The position numbers were made by a program, and so were the translations under genes. DNA of 25,769 nucleotides from an uncultured Clostridium sp. (GTDB lineage: Bacteria > Bacillota_I > Bacilli_A > RF39 > UBA660): assembly GCA_905199855.1 (NCBI GenBank), contig CAJKHY010000016.1:1-25769 (forward strand), written 5' to 3'. Positions 7,527 to 16,351 of the stretch are shown in pieces. Each line of letters begins with the position of its first letter. Positions within the stretch are counted from its first letter, which is position 1. The notes beneath the pieces are model-generated. The model saw only the letters and a list, made by a program, of their open reading frames with translations, searched no databases and was not told the origin of the DNA.

Positions 7527-9283
7527 TATCTACACCATCCATATTCCTCAACATTACTAGGTCCACATCCAAGTGAATAGTACGTTGAATTTGATTTTAA
7601 ATTATTTCCAATTGATATACTACTTGATGTCCCATCCTTTAAGAAATTAGAACTTCCATCATCATTCATTTCATTCCATAATGTATATCTATTAGTATCT
7701 TTATCATTATATTCCCTTATTTTAGTTATCATATTATTAGTAAGTTCAAAAGTATAATTAGGTTCTCCTTCAAAACTATTTGCTAATTGTTTTTTATTTT
7801 CATCTTGATTAATCCACTCGCTCCAATTTTCACCAGCTTCACGAGCAGGAAAAGGATCTGTCAAATTTATTTGTCTATAAAAATAACTTTCTTGAGACGA
7901 ACAAGTATTAGTATAATAATTAGGATGAGCTTTTAAATATTTTGTGTTTCGGCAACATTTATACTTGTCCTTACTAGGATTACAATTAGCATCGCCACAA
8001 TCTTGATAAGGACATCCTGATAACTTAGTTCCAAAATCACAAGCAAGTTTTCCAGTTACATTAATTCTTCTATATTCGTTTCCATTAACTTTAATTATAT
8101 ATGCTGCGCCACCAATTTCTGTATTTACAACATTATTCTGCTCAGGTAAAGCATTAGTAGGTATATAATATCCAGGTGTTATCTCCTTCCATGTGTTAGT
8201 ACTTTGACCATTATAGTTGATTCCTTTATATAATACTTGCCCATTTTTAATATTAATAAATGCAGTAGGAACATTAAACTTATAAGTCTGTGATGCAGTC
8301 TTATTGCTATTATCAGTAACAGTTCCCGAATCTTTTAACACACCCATATCTTGTGTTACTTTTCCTTTAGATGTAGGTGATTCGGCACTTACATATTTTA
8401 CCTTAACATCGCTATTTGAAGCTGCAATAGCTTCTACCGAAATTTTCATTTTATCACGGCAATCTACAGAACCCCATCCCGTAGTAACACAGCACGAATA
8501 ACTCCAACAAGACGTGCTACACCCCACTTGACTAGCTCTTGTATCATTCGAAGTAGTTGAGCAAGTTTTAGGTATAGTTATTCCACCACCGCCCCCACCA
8601 CCTGGTGGTTTAGGAGGAGGAGGATCTGGTACACAAGTAGTCTCGCAATCTCTACAAGTACTCCATCCAGATGTCCTATAACTAATAACATCTTGATCGT
8701 ATTTAACTGTATACTTTAAATTACTACCATATATTACCTCAAAAGTAGTACCAGTACCAGCCGCATATTGATTCTTTCTTGAATTACTAACTAAAGATTT
8801 AATTGGTTGCCCACTTTGATAATCTTTGAAATAAAAATTATAATTAGAATCAATTGACACAGTAGCTCTACATATTAAATCTATTCTACCATTACAAGAA
8901 GAATACTGACCTACCTTTAATTCCAGACGATAATCTTTTTTTAAACTAGCATCTGCATTACACACACCTGATTTTGTTGTAAGTTCAACGCTAACATTAT
9001 TAGAATCACTTACAGGCTCATTAGTACAATTAGTGGTTTGAATGCATAAATTATCTTGCAATTCATAATTGCTATCTTGACAATACTTCGTTTCAGTAAT
9101 TATATAAGCAGAAAGATCATCAGGAAAATCAGCATTAGTCTCAAAGCATTCTGTAGGTTTAGATTTTAGGCAAAATTTATACTTAGTACTTGCTTGTTTC
9201 TTTTCACACATTGCGGCATTAACAGTAAAAGGTAGCAAAAATAAGATAATTAAAAGTAAAGCAATCTTATCTTTTTTTCTCAT
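7526..9283 (-). CDS. Large cysteine-rich secreted protein A, Tad operon
   Basis: A 585-residue secreted protein: Sec signal peptide (MRKKDK, hydrophobic core, cleavage near VNA-AM), then an ectodomain with 27 cysteines by my count. It has two parts joined by a Pro/Gly hinge (PDPPPPKPP followed by seven Gly, about residues 220-240). The C-terminal half includes the Cys cluster CPYQDCGDANCNPSKDKYKCC and ends in CGPSNVEEYGWCR. No membrane helix or sorting signal follows, so retention must be by interaction. It lies between the type I membrane protein and the pseudopilin-like gene, suggesting a pilus-associated adhesin or tip protein. The start is the ATG at 9283, preceded by AGGTG; an earlier ATG at 9301 would overlap the previous gene and put this site inside the coding sequence. 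It is a close paralogue of the protein at 10159-11877. I do not recognise a named family. Confidence 0.72.
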   Translation of the reverse strand: MRKKDKIALLLIILFLLPFTVNAAMCEKKQASTKYKFCLKSKPTECFETNADFPDDLSAYIITETKYCQDSNYELQDNLCIQTTNCTNEPVSDSNNVSVELTTKSGVCNADASLKKDYRLELKVGQYSSCNGRIDLICRATVSIDSNYNFYFKDYQSGQPIKSLVSNSRKNQYAAGTGTTFEVIYGSNLKYTVKYDQDVISYRTSGWSTCRDCETTCVPDPPPPKPPGGGGGGGITIPKTCSTTSNDTRASQVGCSTSCWSYSCCVTTGWGSVDCRDKMKISVEAIAASNSDVKVKYVSAESPTSKGKVTQDMGVLKDSGTVTDNSNKTASQTYKFNVPTAFINIKNGQVLYKGINYNGQSTNTWKEITPGYYIPTNALPEQNNVVNTEIGGAAYIIKVNGNEYRRINVTGKLACDFGTKLSGCPYQDCGDANCNPSKDKYKCCRNTKYLKAHPNYYTNTCSSQESYFYRQINLTDPFPAREAGENWSEWINQDENKKQLANSFEGEPNYTFELTNNMITKIREYNDKDTNRYTLWNEMNDDGSSNFLKDGTSSSISIGNNLKSNSTYYSLGCGPSNVEEYGWCR

Positions 9284-9291
9284 ATAAACAC

Positions 9292-9996
9292 CTATTTCCA
9301 TTTTTTGTTTTTCTTCCTATTTTTATTTAAATATCTAATTATAAACACAATAGCTAAAGTAGTGGCAACTAAACCTATAATATACAAATACCAAAATTTA
9401 ACAAAGTTGTTGCCAAAATCTTTAAATGCATTTGAAATATTTTCAGTAGTTATATCAATTACATTTTGTTTTTTCTTCTCTTCACTATCCTTATATTCCT
9501 TTAATCTTGCCATAAATGTTTTCTCATCAAGTTCATATTCATACCATTTGCTACAAGGTAAAAATTTAGTAGAATCAATACCATTACATAAATAACTATC
9601 AGAATAACTGTTATATCTAGGAAAATCAATCTTTACAGCACGATAAGCTGTAGTACATTCCAAATCGTATGGAAAAAGCTTAAATTCATAAGTACCATGA
9701 ATAAAACCAGATTTGGTAAACTTACCCTCAGCATTTCCAACAATTGAAATATCTTTTTCAGGATTATAAAGCACAAGTCCTTCAGTTAAACCAGTAATAT
9801 TAACTTTAAAAATGCCATTAACTAATTCATTATTAGAATCTAACATACCCTCAATATGTTCATACGTAATTTTAATTTGATCCAATCTACTTTGAATTTG
9901 CTTAGATTCTTCTTCATTACAAACTGCAAAAACAGTTGACTTAAAGCCAAAAATAGTAACAATCATTATCATCAGTACTAATATTTTTTTTCTCAT
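9292..9996 (-). CDS. Type I membrane protein, first gene of the Tad operon
   Basis: A 234-residue protein with a signal peptide (cleavage near VFA-V), an exported domain of about 165 residues with five cysteines, a membrane helix (about 201-221) and a strongly basic tail (NKNRKKNKKWK). The helix plus basic tail resembles the end of a sortase sorting signal, but there is no LPxTG-like motif before it, so it is probably a plain membrane anchor. It is the first gene after the operon promoter, with AAAGGAGGT before its ATG, and is followed by the Cys-rich protein gene after an eight-base gap. A role as membrane receptor or anchor for that protein is plausible. No family recognised. Confidence 0.62.
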   Translation of the reverse strand: MRKKILVLMIMIVTIFGFKSTVFAVCNEEESKQIQSRLDQIKITYEHIEGMLDSNNELVNGIFKVNITGLTEGLVLYNPEKDISIVGNAEGKFTKSGFIHGTYEFKLFPYDLECTTAYRAVKIDFPRYNSYSDSYLCNGIDSTKFLPCSKWYEYELDEKTFMARLKEYKDSEEKKKQNVIDITTENISNAFKDFGNNFVKFWYLYIIGLVATTLAIVFIIRYLNKNRKKNKKWK

Positions 9997-10025
9997 TGTC
10001 TACCTCCTTTATCTACACTACCTTA

Positions 10026-10054
10026 AGTATATATTAAATTTAAAATATAGTCAA
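10026..10054 (-). promoter_or_regulatory. Promoter of the Tad pilus operon
   Basis: On the minus strand -35 TTGACT (10049-10054), a 17-base spacer and -10 TATACT (10026-10031) lie 30 bases upstream of the first gene's start and downstream of the terminator at 10116-10142. The -10 is embedded in TATATACTTA, identical to that of the promoter for the paralogous Cys-rich gene. Confidence 0.8.
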
Positions 10055-10115
10055 TAATCGAAAAACAATTTTATTAACTTTTTCTAAAAAATTTAAAAGT
10101 CTTTCATATTAAAGA

Positions 10116-10142
10116 CAAAAAAAGAACATCCAAAATGTCCTT
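10116..10142 (-). terminator. Terminator after Cys-rich protein B
   Basis: On the minus strand AAGGACAT pairs with ATGTTCTT (arms 10135-10142 and 10122-10129, one G-T pair) around a five-base loop, followed by seven T. It lies 16 bases after the Cys-rich gene's stop and insulates the pilus operon promoter from upstream transcription. Confidence 0.85.
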
Positions 10143-10158
10143 AATTTAACAAATGATA

Positions 10159-11877
10159 TTATTTACACCACTCATACCTAGTTTCATTACTAGGTCCACA
10201 TCCAAGTGAATAATAATTTGAATTAATTTTTAAATTATTTCCAATTGATATACTACTAGCTGTTCCATCCTTCAAGAAATTAGAACTACCATCATCATTC
10301 ATCTCATTCCATAATGTATAAGAATTAGATTTATTTGTATTATATTCTCTAATACGTGAAATCATACTATTGGTAAGTTCAAAAGTATAATTAGGTTCAC
10401 CCTCAAAACTCTCTTTTAATTCCTTGACATTTTCTTCTTTACTAATCCATTCACGCCAATTTTCACCAGCACTTCTTTTAGGAAAAGGATCCATTAAATC
10501 AATCTGTCTATATACATAATCCTCTTGTCCTCCACACACTTCAACATAATAATCAGGGTGTTTTTGCAAATAGTAACTATTGCGGCAACATTTAAATTGA
10601 TCAATTTCTGGATTACAACTAGCATCACCACAACTTTGATAAGGACACCCAGATATTTTAGTTGTAAAATCACAATCAAGTTTACCTGTTACATCAATTT
10701 TTCTATATTCACTCCCATTAACTTTAATTATATATGCAGTCCCACCAATTTCAGTACTTACCACACTATTTTGAAGCGGAATAGCATTAGTAGGTATATA
10801 ATATCCAGGAGTTACCTCTTTCCAAGTATTAGTATTTTGACCATTATAATTAATTCCTTTATATAATATCTGTCCTGTTTTTAAATTAATGAAGGCACTA
10901 GGTGGATTAAATAAAAAACTTTGCATAGCATTCCTATTACTATTATCACTTTTAGTTCCTGAATCTTTCAAAATACCCATATATTGTTTCTTAGCCCCTT
11001 TAGATGTAGGGGTTTCAGCATTTACATAATTTACTTTTACATAAGAACTTGATGCCTCAATAGCGTCAACAGATATTTGCATCTTTTCTCGGCAGTCAAC
11101 TTCACCATATCCTGTAGATTCACAACAAGGGTAATCTGTACATGTTGTAGTACAACCCATTTGACTTGCATTTACATTCGTTTTATTTGAACAAGTTTTA
11201 GGAATATCAGGTTTTGGATCAGGATCAGGTGAACACTCCGTGTTACAACTTTGGCAAGTACTCCATCCAGTTGTAGTGTACCTAATAACTTCTTGATCAT
11301 ACTTTATTGTATATTTAATATTACTTCCATAAATAACATCAAATGTTGTCCCTGTACCCACAGCATATTGAGTTTTTTTACTACTATCAACAAGCGATTT
11401 AATCGGTTGTCCACTTTGATAATCCCTAAAATAAAATTTATAATTTGAATTAATTGATACGGTAGCCTTACATATTAAATCTACATGACCCTCACAAGAA
11501 GCATATTGTCCAACTTTAAGTTCTAATCTAAAATCTTTATTTAACTCAGCATCTGCATTACATACTCCTGATTTTGTTGTAAGTTCAACATTAACACTAT
11601 TAGCATCGGGTTTTAAACTACTATCACAATTTTCTTTTTGCACACAAAGATTATCTCTTAACTCATAACCACTATTCTTACAATATCTCGTTTCAGTAAT
11701 ATTATAATCAGCTAAATTATCAGGAAAATCAGTTTCCGTTTCAAAACAAGATCTAACATCTGTTTTCAAACAAAACTTATATTTAGTGTTAGCTTGTTTT
11801 ACTTCACATAAATCTGCTTTAACACCACAAGGCACTAACAGGAATAACACAATTAACATCATATATTTTCTTTTCAT
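10159..11877 (-). CDS. Large cysteine-rich secreted protein B (paralogue of protein A)
   Basis: A 572-residue secreted protein with a signal peptide (cleavage near VKA-DL) and the same 27-cysteine ectodomain as the Tad-operon protein at 7526-9283. Every cysteine can be paired up by eye and long stretches are identical (for example the segment from LWNEM to NFLKD near the C-terminus). The central hinge differs: here a short PDPDPKPDIPKT replaces the Pro/seven-Gly linker. There is no membrane anchor or sorting signal. Translation starts at the ATG at 11877, with GGAGGT before it; the in-frame GTG at 11889 would bury that site. It has its own promoter and terminator, and may also be reached by read-through from the radical SAM operon because no terminator separates them. 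The function is unknown; an alternative pilus-associated adhesin is the simplest guess. Confidence 0.72.
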   Translation of the reverse strand: MKRKYMMLIVLFLLVPCGVKADLCEVKQANTKYKFCLKTDVRSCFETETDFPDNLADYNITETRYCKNSGYELRDNLCVQKENCDSSLKPDANSVNVELTTKSGVCNADAELNKDFRLELKVGQYASCEGHVDLICKATVSINSNYKFYFRDYQSGQPIKSLVDSSKKTQYAVGTGTTFDVIYGSNIKYTIKYDQEVIRYTTTGWSTCQSCNTECSPDPDPKPDIPKTCSNKTNVNASQMGCTTTCTDYPCCESTGYGEVDCREKMQISVDAIEASSSYVKVNYVNAETPTSKGAKKQYMGILKDSGTKSDNSNRNAMQSFLFNPPSAFINLKTGQILYKGINYNGQNTNTWKEVTPGYYIPTNAIPLQNSVVSTEIGGTAYIIKVNGSEYRKIDVTGKLDCDFTTKISGCPYQSCGDASCNPEIDQFKCCRNSYYLQKHPDYYVEVCGGQEDYVYRQIDLMDPFPKRSAGENWREWISKEENVKELKESFEGEPNYTFELTNSMISRIREYNTNKSNSYTLWNEMNDDGSSNFLKDGTASSISIGNNLKINSNYYSLGCGPSNETRYEWCK

Positions 11878-11907
11878 ACTTACCTCCACACTTTATTTTA
11901 CAACATA

Positions 11908-11936
11908 AGTATATACTAATTTTTTCCCTTATTCAA
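11908..11936 (-). promoter_or_regulatory. Promoter of Cys-rich protein B
   Basis: On the minus strand -35 TTGAAT (11931-11936), a 17-base spacer and -10 TATACT (11908-11913). The -35 overlaps the TGA stop of the radical SAM gene. The TATATACTTA core matches the Tad operon promoter exactly, which hints at shared origin or shared control of the two Cys-rich genes. Confidence 0.75.
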
Positions 11937-13243
11937 CTATTTTTTCTTTTTTTAGCAATTTCTATTTCATATAGCAAAGGTATTATCTCTCTATAAATCT
12001 TACAATAAGAACTTTTTTTATTAAAATCACCAAAAATATTATAATTTAGTATTGGACATCCATTATTACACACATGCTTCCATATACAACTCTTACATTC
12101 ATTTACTTTATTTATATTAAATTTAGATACTTCACAATCATTAATTATACTAATTAAATCATTATCTTTATAAATATTAGAAATTGGTCTACATAAATCC
12201 ATTCCACATAAAGCAACATCACCATTACTACCAATAGCTATAATATTATCACCAACGCCACAATTTCTACAAGTACTATTATTAAAACTAATATCATCCA
12301 CATTAAAACTATTATCAAAAACCCCATTCTTATAACATTTCAAAATTAATTTTAAACACTTCTTTAATTTTCTAATTACTTTATCTTGAACTTCAACAAC
12401 ACTAGGCATAATATTATTATTACTTTTTTCCAAAGAAAATCTAAATGGCAAATTAAAATCAATCAACCTCCTAGTAAGCGCAAATAAACCATCAATATTT
12501 TCTTTAGTAACTACTACATTAATCGTTGGTACAATATTGTTTTTCTTAAGATATAAAATACCATCGACCACATCATCATAACTACCTCTTTCATCATAAT
12601 AACATCTATTTTTATCATTATATTCTTTTATTCCATCTAAAGATATTCTAACGTCAACGTTGTTTTCTTTAATCAATTTAATAACCCTATCACCAATTAA
12701 AATACCATTAGTAAGAATACGATAAGAAAAAGAAATATTATGAAAAGTATTACAATAATCAATTATCTTTTCAATTAAATCTACCCTTAATAATGGTTCA
12801 CCTCCAGAAAAAGATAATACTATCTTATTAAAATTCTTCTCTTTTAAAGATACTACCAACTTATCGATAATCTCTTTTGCCATATCAATATTCATATCAA
12901 TATTATTCTTATTTATATAGCAATACCTACAATTCAAATTACAATTATTAGTAATATGTAACCAACAATGTAAAATTTTATTACATCTGTTTTTTTTACT
13001 TTCATTCTTATAAGATATAATATTATAACTATCTAAATTATTAAGAAATTCTTCTAAAATATCTTCTCTTATTCTTAATTTCTTACCAATAGTATCTATA
13101 CTATTATTACCATCACATAATTCTAATATTTCCAAAGCCTTATTATTAATTAAAACAACACCATTTGGTAATTCATAATTAAATAAAGCTAACTCCTTAC
13201 CATTCTTTTTTTGATATATACTATCACAAAGTTTTGGAAACAT
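11933..13243 (-). CDS. Radical SAM/SPASM enzyme with N-terminal PqqD-like domain
   Basis: A 436-residue iron-sulfur enzyme likely to modify a peptide or protein. Residues 1-85 look like a PqqD/RRE winged-helix domain (VVLINNKALEILELCDG, then TIGKKL), the peptide-recognition module of RiPP maturases. The radical SAM core has CNLNCRYCY (C101, C105, C108 binding the SAM cluster), SFSGGEP (144-150) and RISLDG (199-204). A C-terminal SPASM region holds the auxiliary-cluster cysteines: C325, C328, C346, C351, C383, C386, C392, C396 and C414. Known relatives include sactipeptide/thioether, PqqE-type and anaerobic sulfatase-maturing enzymes; which reaction applies here cannot be read. It starts three bases after an FGE-fold gene and ends the operon. 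No short precursor peptide lies directly beside it, so the substrate may be a larger surface protein or be encoded elsewhere. It stops with TGA. Confidence 0.9.
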   Translation of the reverse strand: MFPKLCDSIYQKKNGKELALFNYELPNGVVLINNKALEILELCDGNNSIDTIGKKLRIREDILEEFLNNLDSYNIISYKNESKKNRCNKILHCWLHITNNCNLNCRYCYINKNNIDMNIDMAKEIIDKLVVSLKEKNFNKIVLSFSGGEPLLRVDLIEKIIDYCNTFHNISFSYRILTNGILIGDRVIKLIKENNVDVRISLDGIKEYNDKNRCYYDERGSYDDVVDGILYLKKNNIVPTINVVVTKENIDGLFALTRRLIDFNLPFRFSLEKSNNNIMPSVVEVQDKVIRKLKKCLKLILKCYKNGVFDNSFNVDDISFNNSTCRNCGVGDNIIAIGSNGDVALCGMDLCRPISNIYKDNDLISIINDCEVSKFNINKVNECKSCIWKHVCNNGCPILNYNIFGDFNKKSSYCKIYREIIPLLYEIEIAKKRKNS

Positions 13244-13246
13244 AAA

Positions 13247-14536
13247 TCACCCACTTACAATAACACTTCTAAAACCATTCATTCTAATATTATAACCCAT
13301 ATTTCCACCATAAGCAAATATACCAGCATTTTTACCCATACCATAATTACCACCACGTTCTATCCAAGAAGTATCCACATTGGGAGCAAAATTACTATCA
13401 TTATACCAACTTCTTGTTTCACCCATGGCATCACCTAAACGACTATTACTAACAGAAGTATCTGCAATAATTTCTTCATTATAAGCATAACTATCTACAT
13501 ATTTTTGATTATCAATATACCAAGAAGAAGTAAAACCAGTGTAAAACAACCCATTAAAAGTATATTTATTCCTTTCCAAAGAAACATTGGCCATAACATT
13601 TTCTACGCTTCCACCACTCATATCATATATTCCAGTAATATTACCAGTTGTAGAAGTTTGCATTCCAATTTTACTTTCATAAGTAAATTGACTACCATCT
13701 TCTAATTTTACAGTCCCTGTAGTAAAATCACTAAGATTATTAACTCCCACTTGATGACAACCATCAATACAATTTCCATACTTAGAATGAGTTAAATAAG
13801 CAACAGCTCCCCACTCTATATTTTTCATCATATGTGAATCATTTTTACCTTTAAGATACAAACTAAATTTCTTTGCAATATTAAACTGATTATAAATATT
13901 TAAGTTTCTCAAAGAACTCTCCATCGGCAAAATTGTTGGATTATCTATACTACCTGTAGTTTCAAACTTACCTACCCATATTCCCTCTAATTCCTGATTA
14001 CCAAAAGTAAAAGCCGGATGTGTATAATAATCCCCATTATTCCCAATACAAACTTCATTATTTTTATTAAATATTTTCTTCTTATAATAATAATTACATT
14101 TCACTTTTCCAGTTTTTTCTATACCACTTTCAAATACTATATCAATTCCATTTTCCAAAGCACTATAATATTCATACCCATTTTGCTTATTAATATTAAA
14201 TACTCTATATTTATACCTTGGTATCCATACATAGAATGCTATAATATCATCATTATTTATCGTTGCTCCTACATTCAAATTATCATACTTTTCATAATCA
14301 TTAACTAAAACAACATTAGCCCATTTACCATTCTCATAATTATACCATTTATAATCAGTATTTTTACTATCAACTTTTATCCAATTATTTCCATCATAAA
14401 TAACAGGTACCATACCTGAAGAAAGTACTGGAGCATTAGCAACCCTAAATTTATCATCATTATTTTTATAAAACATAGCATGTAAAACAGTTAAAAGTAA
14501 AATACCAACTATAATCAAAAAATTTTTTCTATTCAC
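13247..14536 (-). CDS. Membrane-anchored FGE/C-type-lectin-fold surface protein 1
   Basis: A 429-residue exported protein with one N-terminal membrane helix (about 5-20) and a large extracellular domain resembling formylglycine-generating-enzyme (FGE/SUMF1) folds. Landmarks shared with two paralogues here are WANVVLV, FYVWIPRYKYR, THPAFTFG, GIWVGKFETTGS, IEWGAVAYL, GIYDMSGGS, a LGDAMGE-W-Y segment, and a final RGG-(about 25 residues)-GFRSVIV. The catalytic cysteine pair of true FGEs is absent from the C-terminal motif, so a binding role is more likely than formylglycine formation. I place the start at the GTG at 14536, with AGGAG five bases upstream; a longer frame from 14593 would overlap the preceding gene and include this site. 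Radical SAM follows after three bases. Confidence 0.75.
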   Translation of the reverse strand: MNRKNFLIIVGILLLTVLHAMFYKNNDDKFRVANAPVLSSGMVPVIYDGNNWIKVDSKNTDYKWYNYENGKWANVVLVNDYEKYDNLNVGATINNDDIIAFYVWIPRYKYRVFNINKQNGYEYYSALENGIDIVFESGIEKTGKVKCNYYYKKKIFNKNNEVCIGNNGDYYTHPAFTFGNQELEGIWVGKFETTGSIDNPTILPMESSLRNLNIYNQFNIAKKFSLYLKGKNDSHMMKNIEWGAVAYLTHSKYGNCIDGCHQVGVNNLSDFTTGTVKLEDGSQFTYESKIGMQTSTTGNITGIYDMSGGSVENVMANVSLERNKYTFNGLFYTGFTSSWYIDNQKYVDSYAYNEEIIADTSVSNSRLGDAMGETRSWYNDSNFAPNVDTSWIERGGNYGMGKNAGIFAYGGNMGYNIRMNGFRSVIVSG

Positions 14537-14582
14537 AAACACTCCTACTTTCCTAAAGTAAAAAGGTAAATATCTTACCCTT

Positions 14583-16292
14583 TTATTTAACATTTACAAT
14601 TACTGTTCTAAAACTTCTCAAAATTGAAGCACGCCCATCTACACCACCATAAGCAAATACACCATCAAGACCTTCATGATTATAAAGACCTCCACGCATC
14701 AACCATGATTTAGGATTATCCAAAAAATTTCTAAAATCCCCATACCAGCCAACTGTTTCCCCTGTTGCATCTCCCAAATGAGACTTATCAACAGAATCAA
14801 TATTTATATTATAATTATAAACATCATAATATTTAGCATCAGGTAAACTCTTACCACTAAAGGTTTTACTTATGTTTCTATCTTTATCAAATAATATTCC
14901 TGTATAACCAGAATTCTTATTATCATTTCTACCGCTTATAATATTACTTCCATCTTCACTCTTCATAACGGCCATAACTATTTCCCAAGAACCACCCGCC
15001 ATATCATAAACACCATATATACTAGAAGTAGATGATGCTAAAACACCATATTCATTATCATTATAAGGCCTTGAACTATCAGTATTACAAGTATTACTTA
15101 CCACCATCGCACCATTAGCATTTGAAGAAGCGCATCCTGTAATCGATGGTCCATTACTATTACTAGAAGTATTTACATTATTGTTCCTTACATTTTTACA
15201 TACACCATCAACACAAGTACCATACTTACTATGTGATAAATAATTAATTGCCCCCCACTCCATATTCTTAGCAACATGAGCATCTATCTTAGCAATTTCA
15301 CTATCTAAAACATAATTAATCTTCCTAGAAGTCTCAAACTGACTAGCAACATCTTGGTTAGTCAAAGATACCAAATTAGGTTTAATCGTAGGCATATCAC
15401 TAGTACCAGTAGTTTCAAATTTACCTACCCAAATACCAGTTAATTCCTCATCACCAAAAGTAAATGCTGGATGTGTTAGCCACTCTCCATCTTTAGTACC
15501 ACTACTCTTAGGATAATTTTTACTTTCAAATAAAATCTCTATCTCTAAAGGATTTATTTCCTTAAAAGAAGTATTAAATAACTTATATCTATATCTTGGT
15601 ATCCACACTAAATATGTAAGTATATCCTCTTCTTTAACTAAAGCACCAGCATCAGCATTCATATAATTATCTCTACTAGTATCAGTAACCATTACAGCAT
15701 TTGCCCATTTTTTATTTTCATAATCATACCAATTACTATAATCTGCTTTCTCCCATACTTTTTTAAATTCATTATAAGTGATTGGAATCATTCCCTTAAC
15801 TAAATTAGGTTCATTAGGAACATCACTATTATATACATCTATTTTATTCTCATTATCATTATATTTAATATCAATTTTAGAATATTTTACTCCTAATACT
15901 ATCTTTTTTGTTACATTACTAATATTAGTAATTTTTATAGGTATTACAATTTTATCCGTTGAAATACTACCTTCAGTTTTTATATCCTTTAAATCAGCAA
16001 CTTGACCTATCACAATACCATGATTCTCAATATCAAAATAAGTATAATATAATCCATAATTATAAATCTCACTTTCATGTTTATTGCTTATTGTAATATC
16101 CATTTCCATTGTATTATTTGCATCAACAACAATTTCATTTTTATAAGACTTCCCAGTTTTATCTTCAATATCCAATACCACCACACTATTATCTTCTTTT
16201 TTAGTATCTTTTTTAAAAACAAATAATAAAACCACTACTAAAGCAACTAAAAATACACTAGATAAAATAATAATTATTTTCTTCTTATTCAT
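14583..16292 (-). CDS. Membrane-anchored FGE/C-type-lectin-fold surface protein 2 with stalk
   Basis: A 569-residue paralogue of its neighbours. After a basic N-terminus and membrane helix (about 5-25) comes a beta-rich stalk of about 130 residues without cysteines (it includes MDITISNKHES and IVLGVKYSKID), probably an Ig-like spacer that the other two copies lack. The FGE-like domain then begins at GMIPITYN. Shared landmarks are WANAVMV, LVWIPRYRYKLF, THPAFTFG, GIWVGKFETTG, MEWGAINYLSHSKYG, GVYDMAGGS and a terminal RGG...SFRTVIV. It also carries a Ser/Asn-rich insertion (NVNTSSNSNGPSITG). The start at 16292 is preceded by AAAGGAG; the longer frame from 16316 would contain that site. A strong extended -10 promoter lies just upstream, so this gene may head a sub-operon with the next FGE-fold protein and the radical SAM gene. 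Confidence 0.75.
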   Translation of the reverse strand: MNKKKIIIILSSVFLVALVVVLLFVFKKDTKKEDNSVVVLDIEDKTGKSYKNEIVVDANNTMEMDITISNKHESEIYNYGLYYTYFDIENHGIVIGQVADLKDIKTEGSISTDKIVIPIKITNISNVTKKIVLGVKYSKIDIKYNDNENKIDVYNSDVPNEPNLVKGMIPITYNEFKKVWEKADYSNWYDYENKKWANAVMVTDTSRDNYMNADAGALVKEEDILTYLVWIPRYRYKLFNTSFKEINPLEIEILFESKNYPKSSGTKDGEWLTHPAFTFGDEELTGIWVGKFETTGTSDMPTIKPNLVSLTNQDVASQFETSRKINYVLDSEIAKIDAHVAKNMEWGAINYLSHSKYGTCVDGVCKNVRNNNVNTSSNSNGPSITGCASSNANGAMVVSNTCNTDSSRPYNDNEYGVLASSTSSIYGVYDMAGGSWEIVMAVMKSEDGSNIISGRNDNKNSGYTGILFDKDRNISKTFSGKSLPDAKYYDVYNYNINIDSVDKSHLGDATGETVGWYGDFRNFLDNPKSWLMRGGLYNHEGLDGVFAYGGVDGRASILRSFRTVIVNVK

Positions 16293-16320
16293 TTTGACTC
16301 TCCTTTTATCCTTCATATAA

Positions 16321-16348
16321 ATTATAACACAAAAAGAAATTATTGCAA
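16321..16348 (-). promoter_or_regulatory. Internal promoter of the surface operon
   Basis: On the minus strand -35 TTGCAA (16343-16348), a 16-base spacer and a perfect -10 TATAAT (16321-16326) preceded by TGT, giving an extended -10. It sits in the 35-base gap (by annotated frames) between the NlpC/P60 gene and FGE-fold gene 2 and would drive two FGE-fold genes plus the radical SAM enzyme separately from the full operon. Confidence 0.7.
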
Positions 16349-16351
16349 CAT

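Noticed and set aside
9292..9996. Sortase substrate with a C-terminal sorting signal
   Set aside because: The helix and basic tail are present, but no LPxTG- or NPxTN-like motif precedes them.
10494..11448. Open frames on the opposite strand or in shifted frame within Cys-rich protein B (also elsewhere, for example 13505-13705, 14018-14308, 16574-16963, 17831-18196)
   Set aside because: They lie wholly inside well-supported genes, lack ribosome sites, and give low-complexity Ile/Thr-rich proteins expected from reading A+T-rich coding DNA backwards.
11933..13243. Alternative genetic code (TGA as Trp), given the Mollicutes-like base composition
   Set aside because: TGA ends the radical SAM gene, and reading through it would overrun the promoter and start of the next gene. 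Trp is otherwise encoded by TGG.
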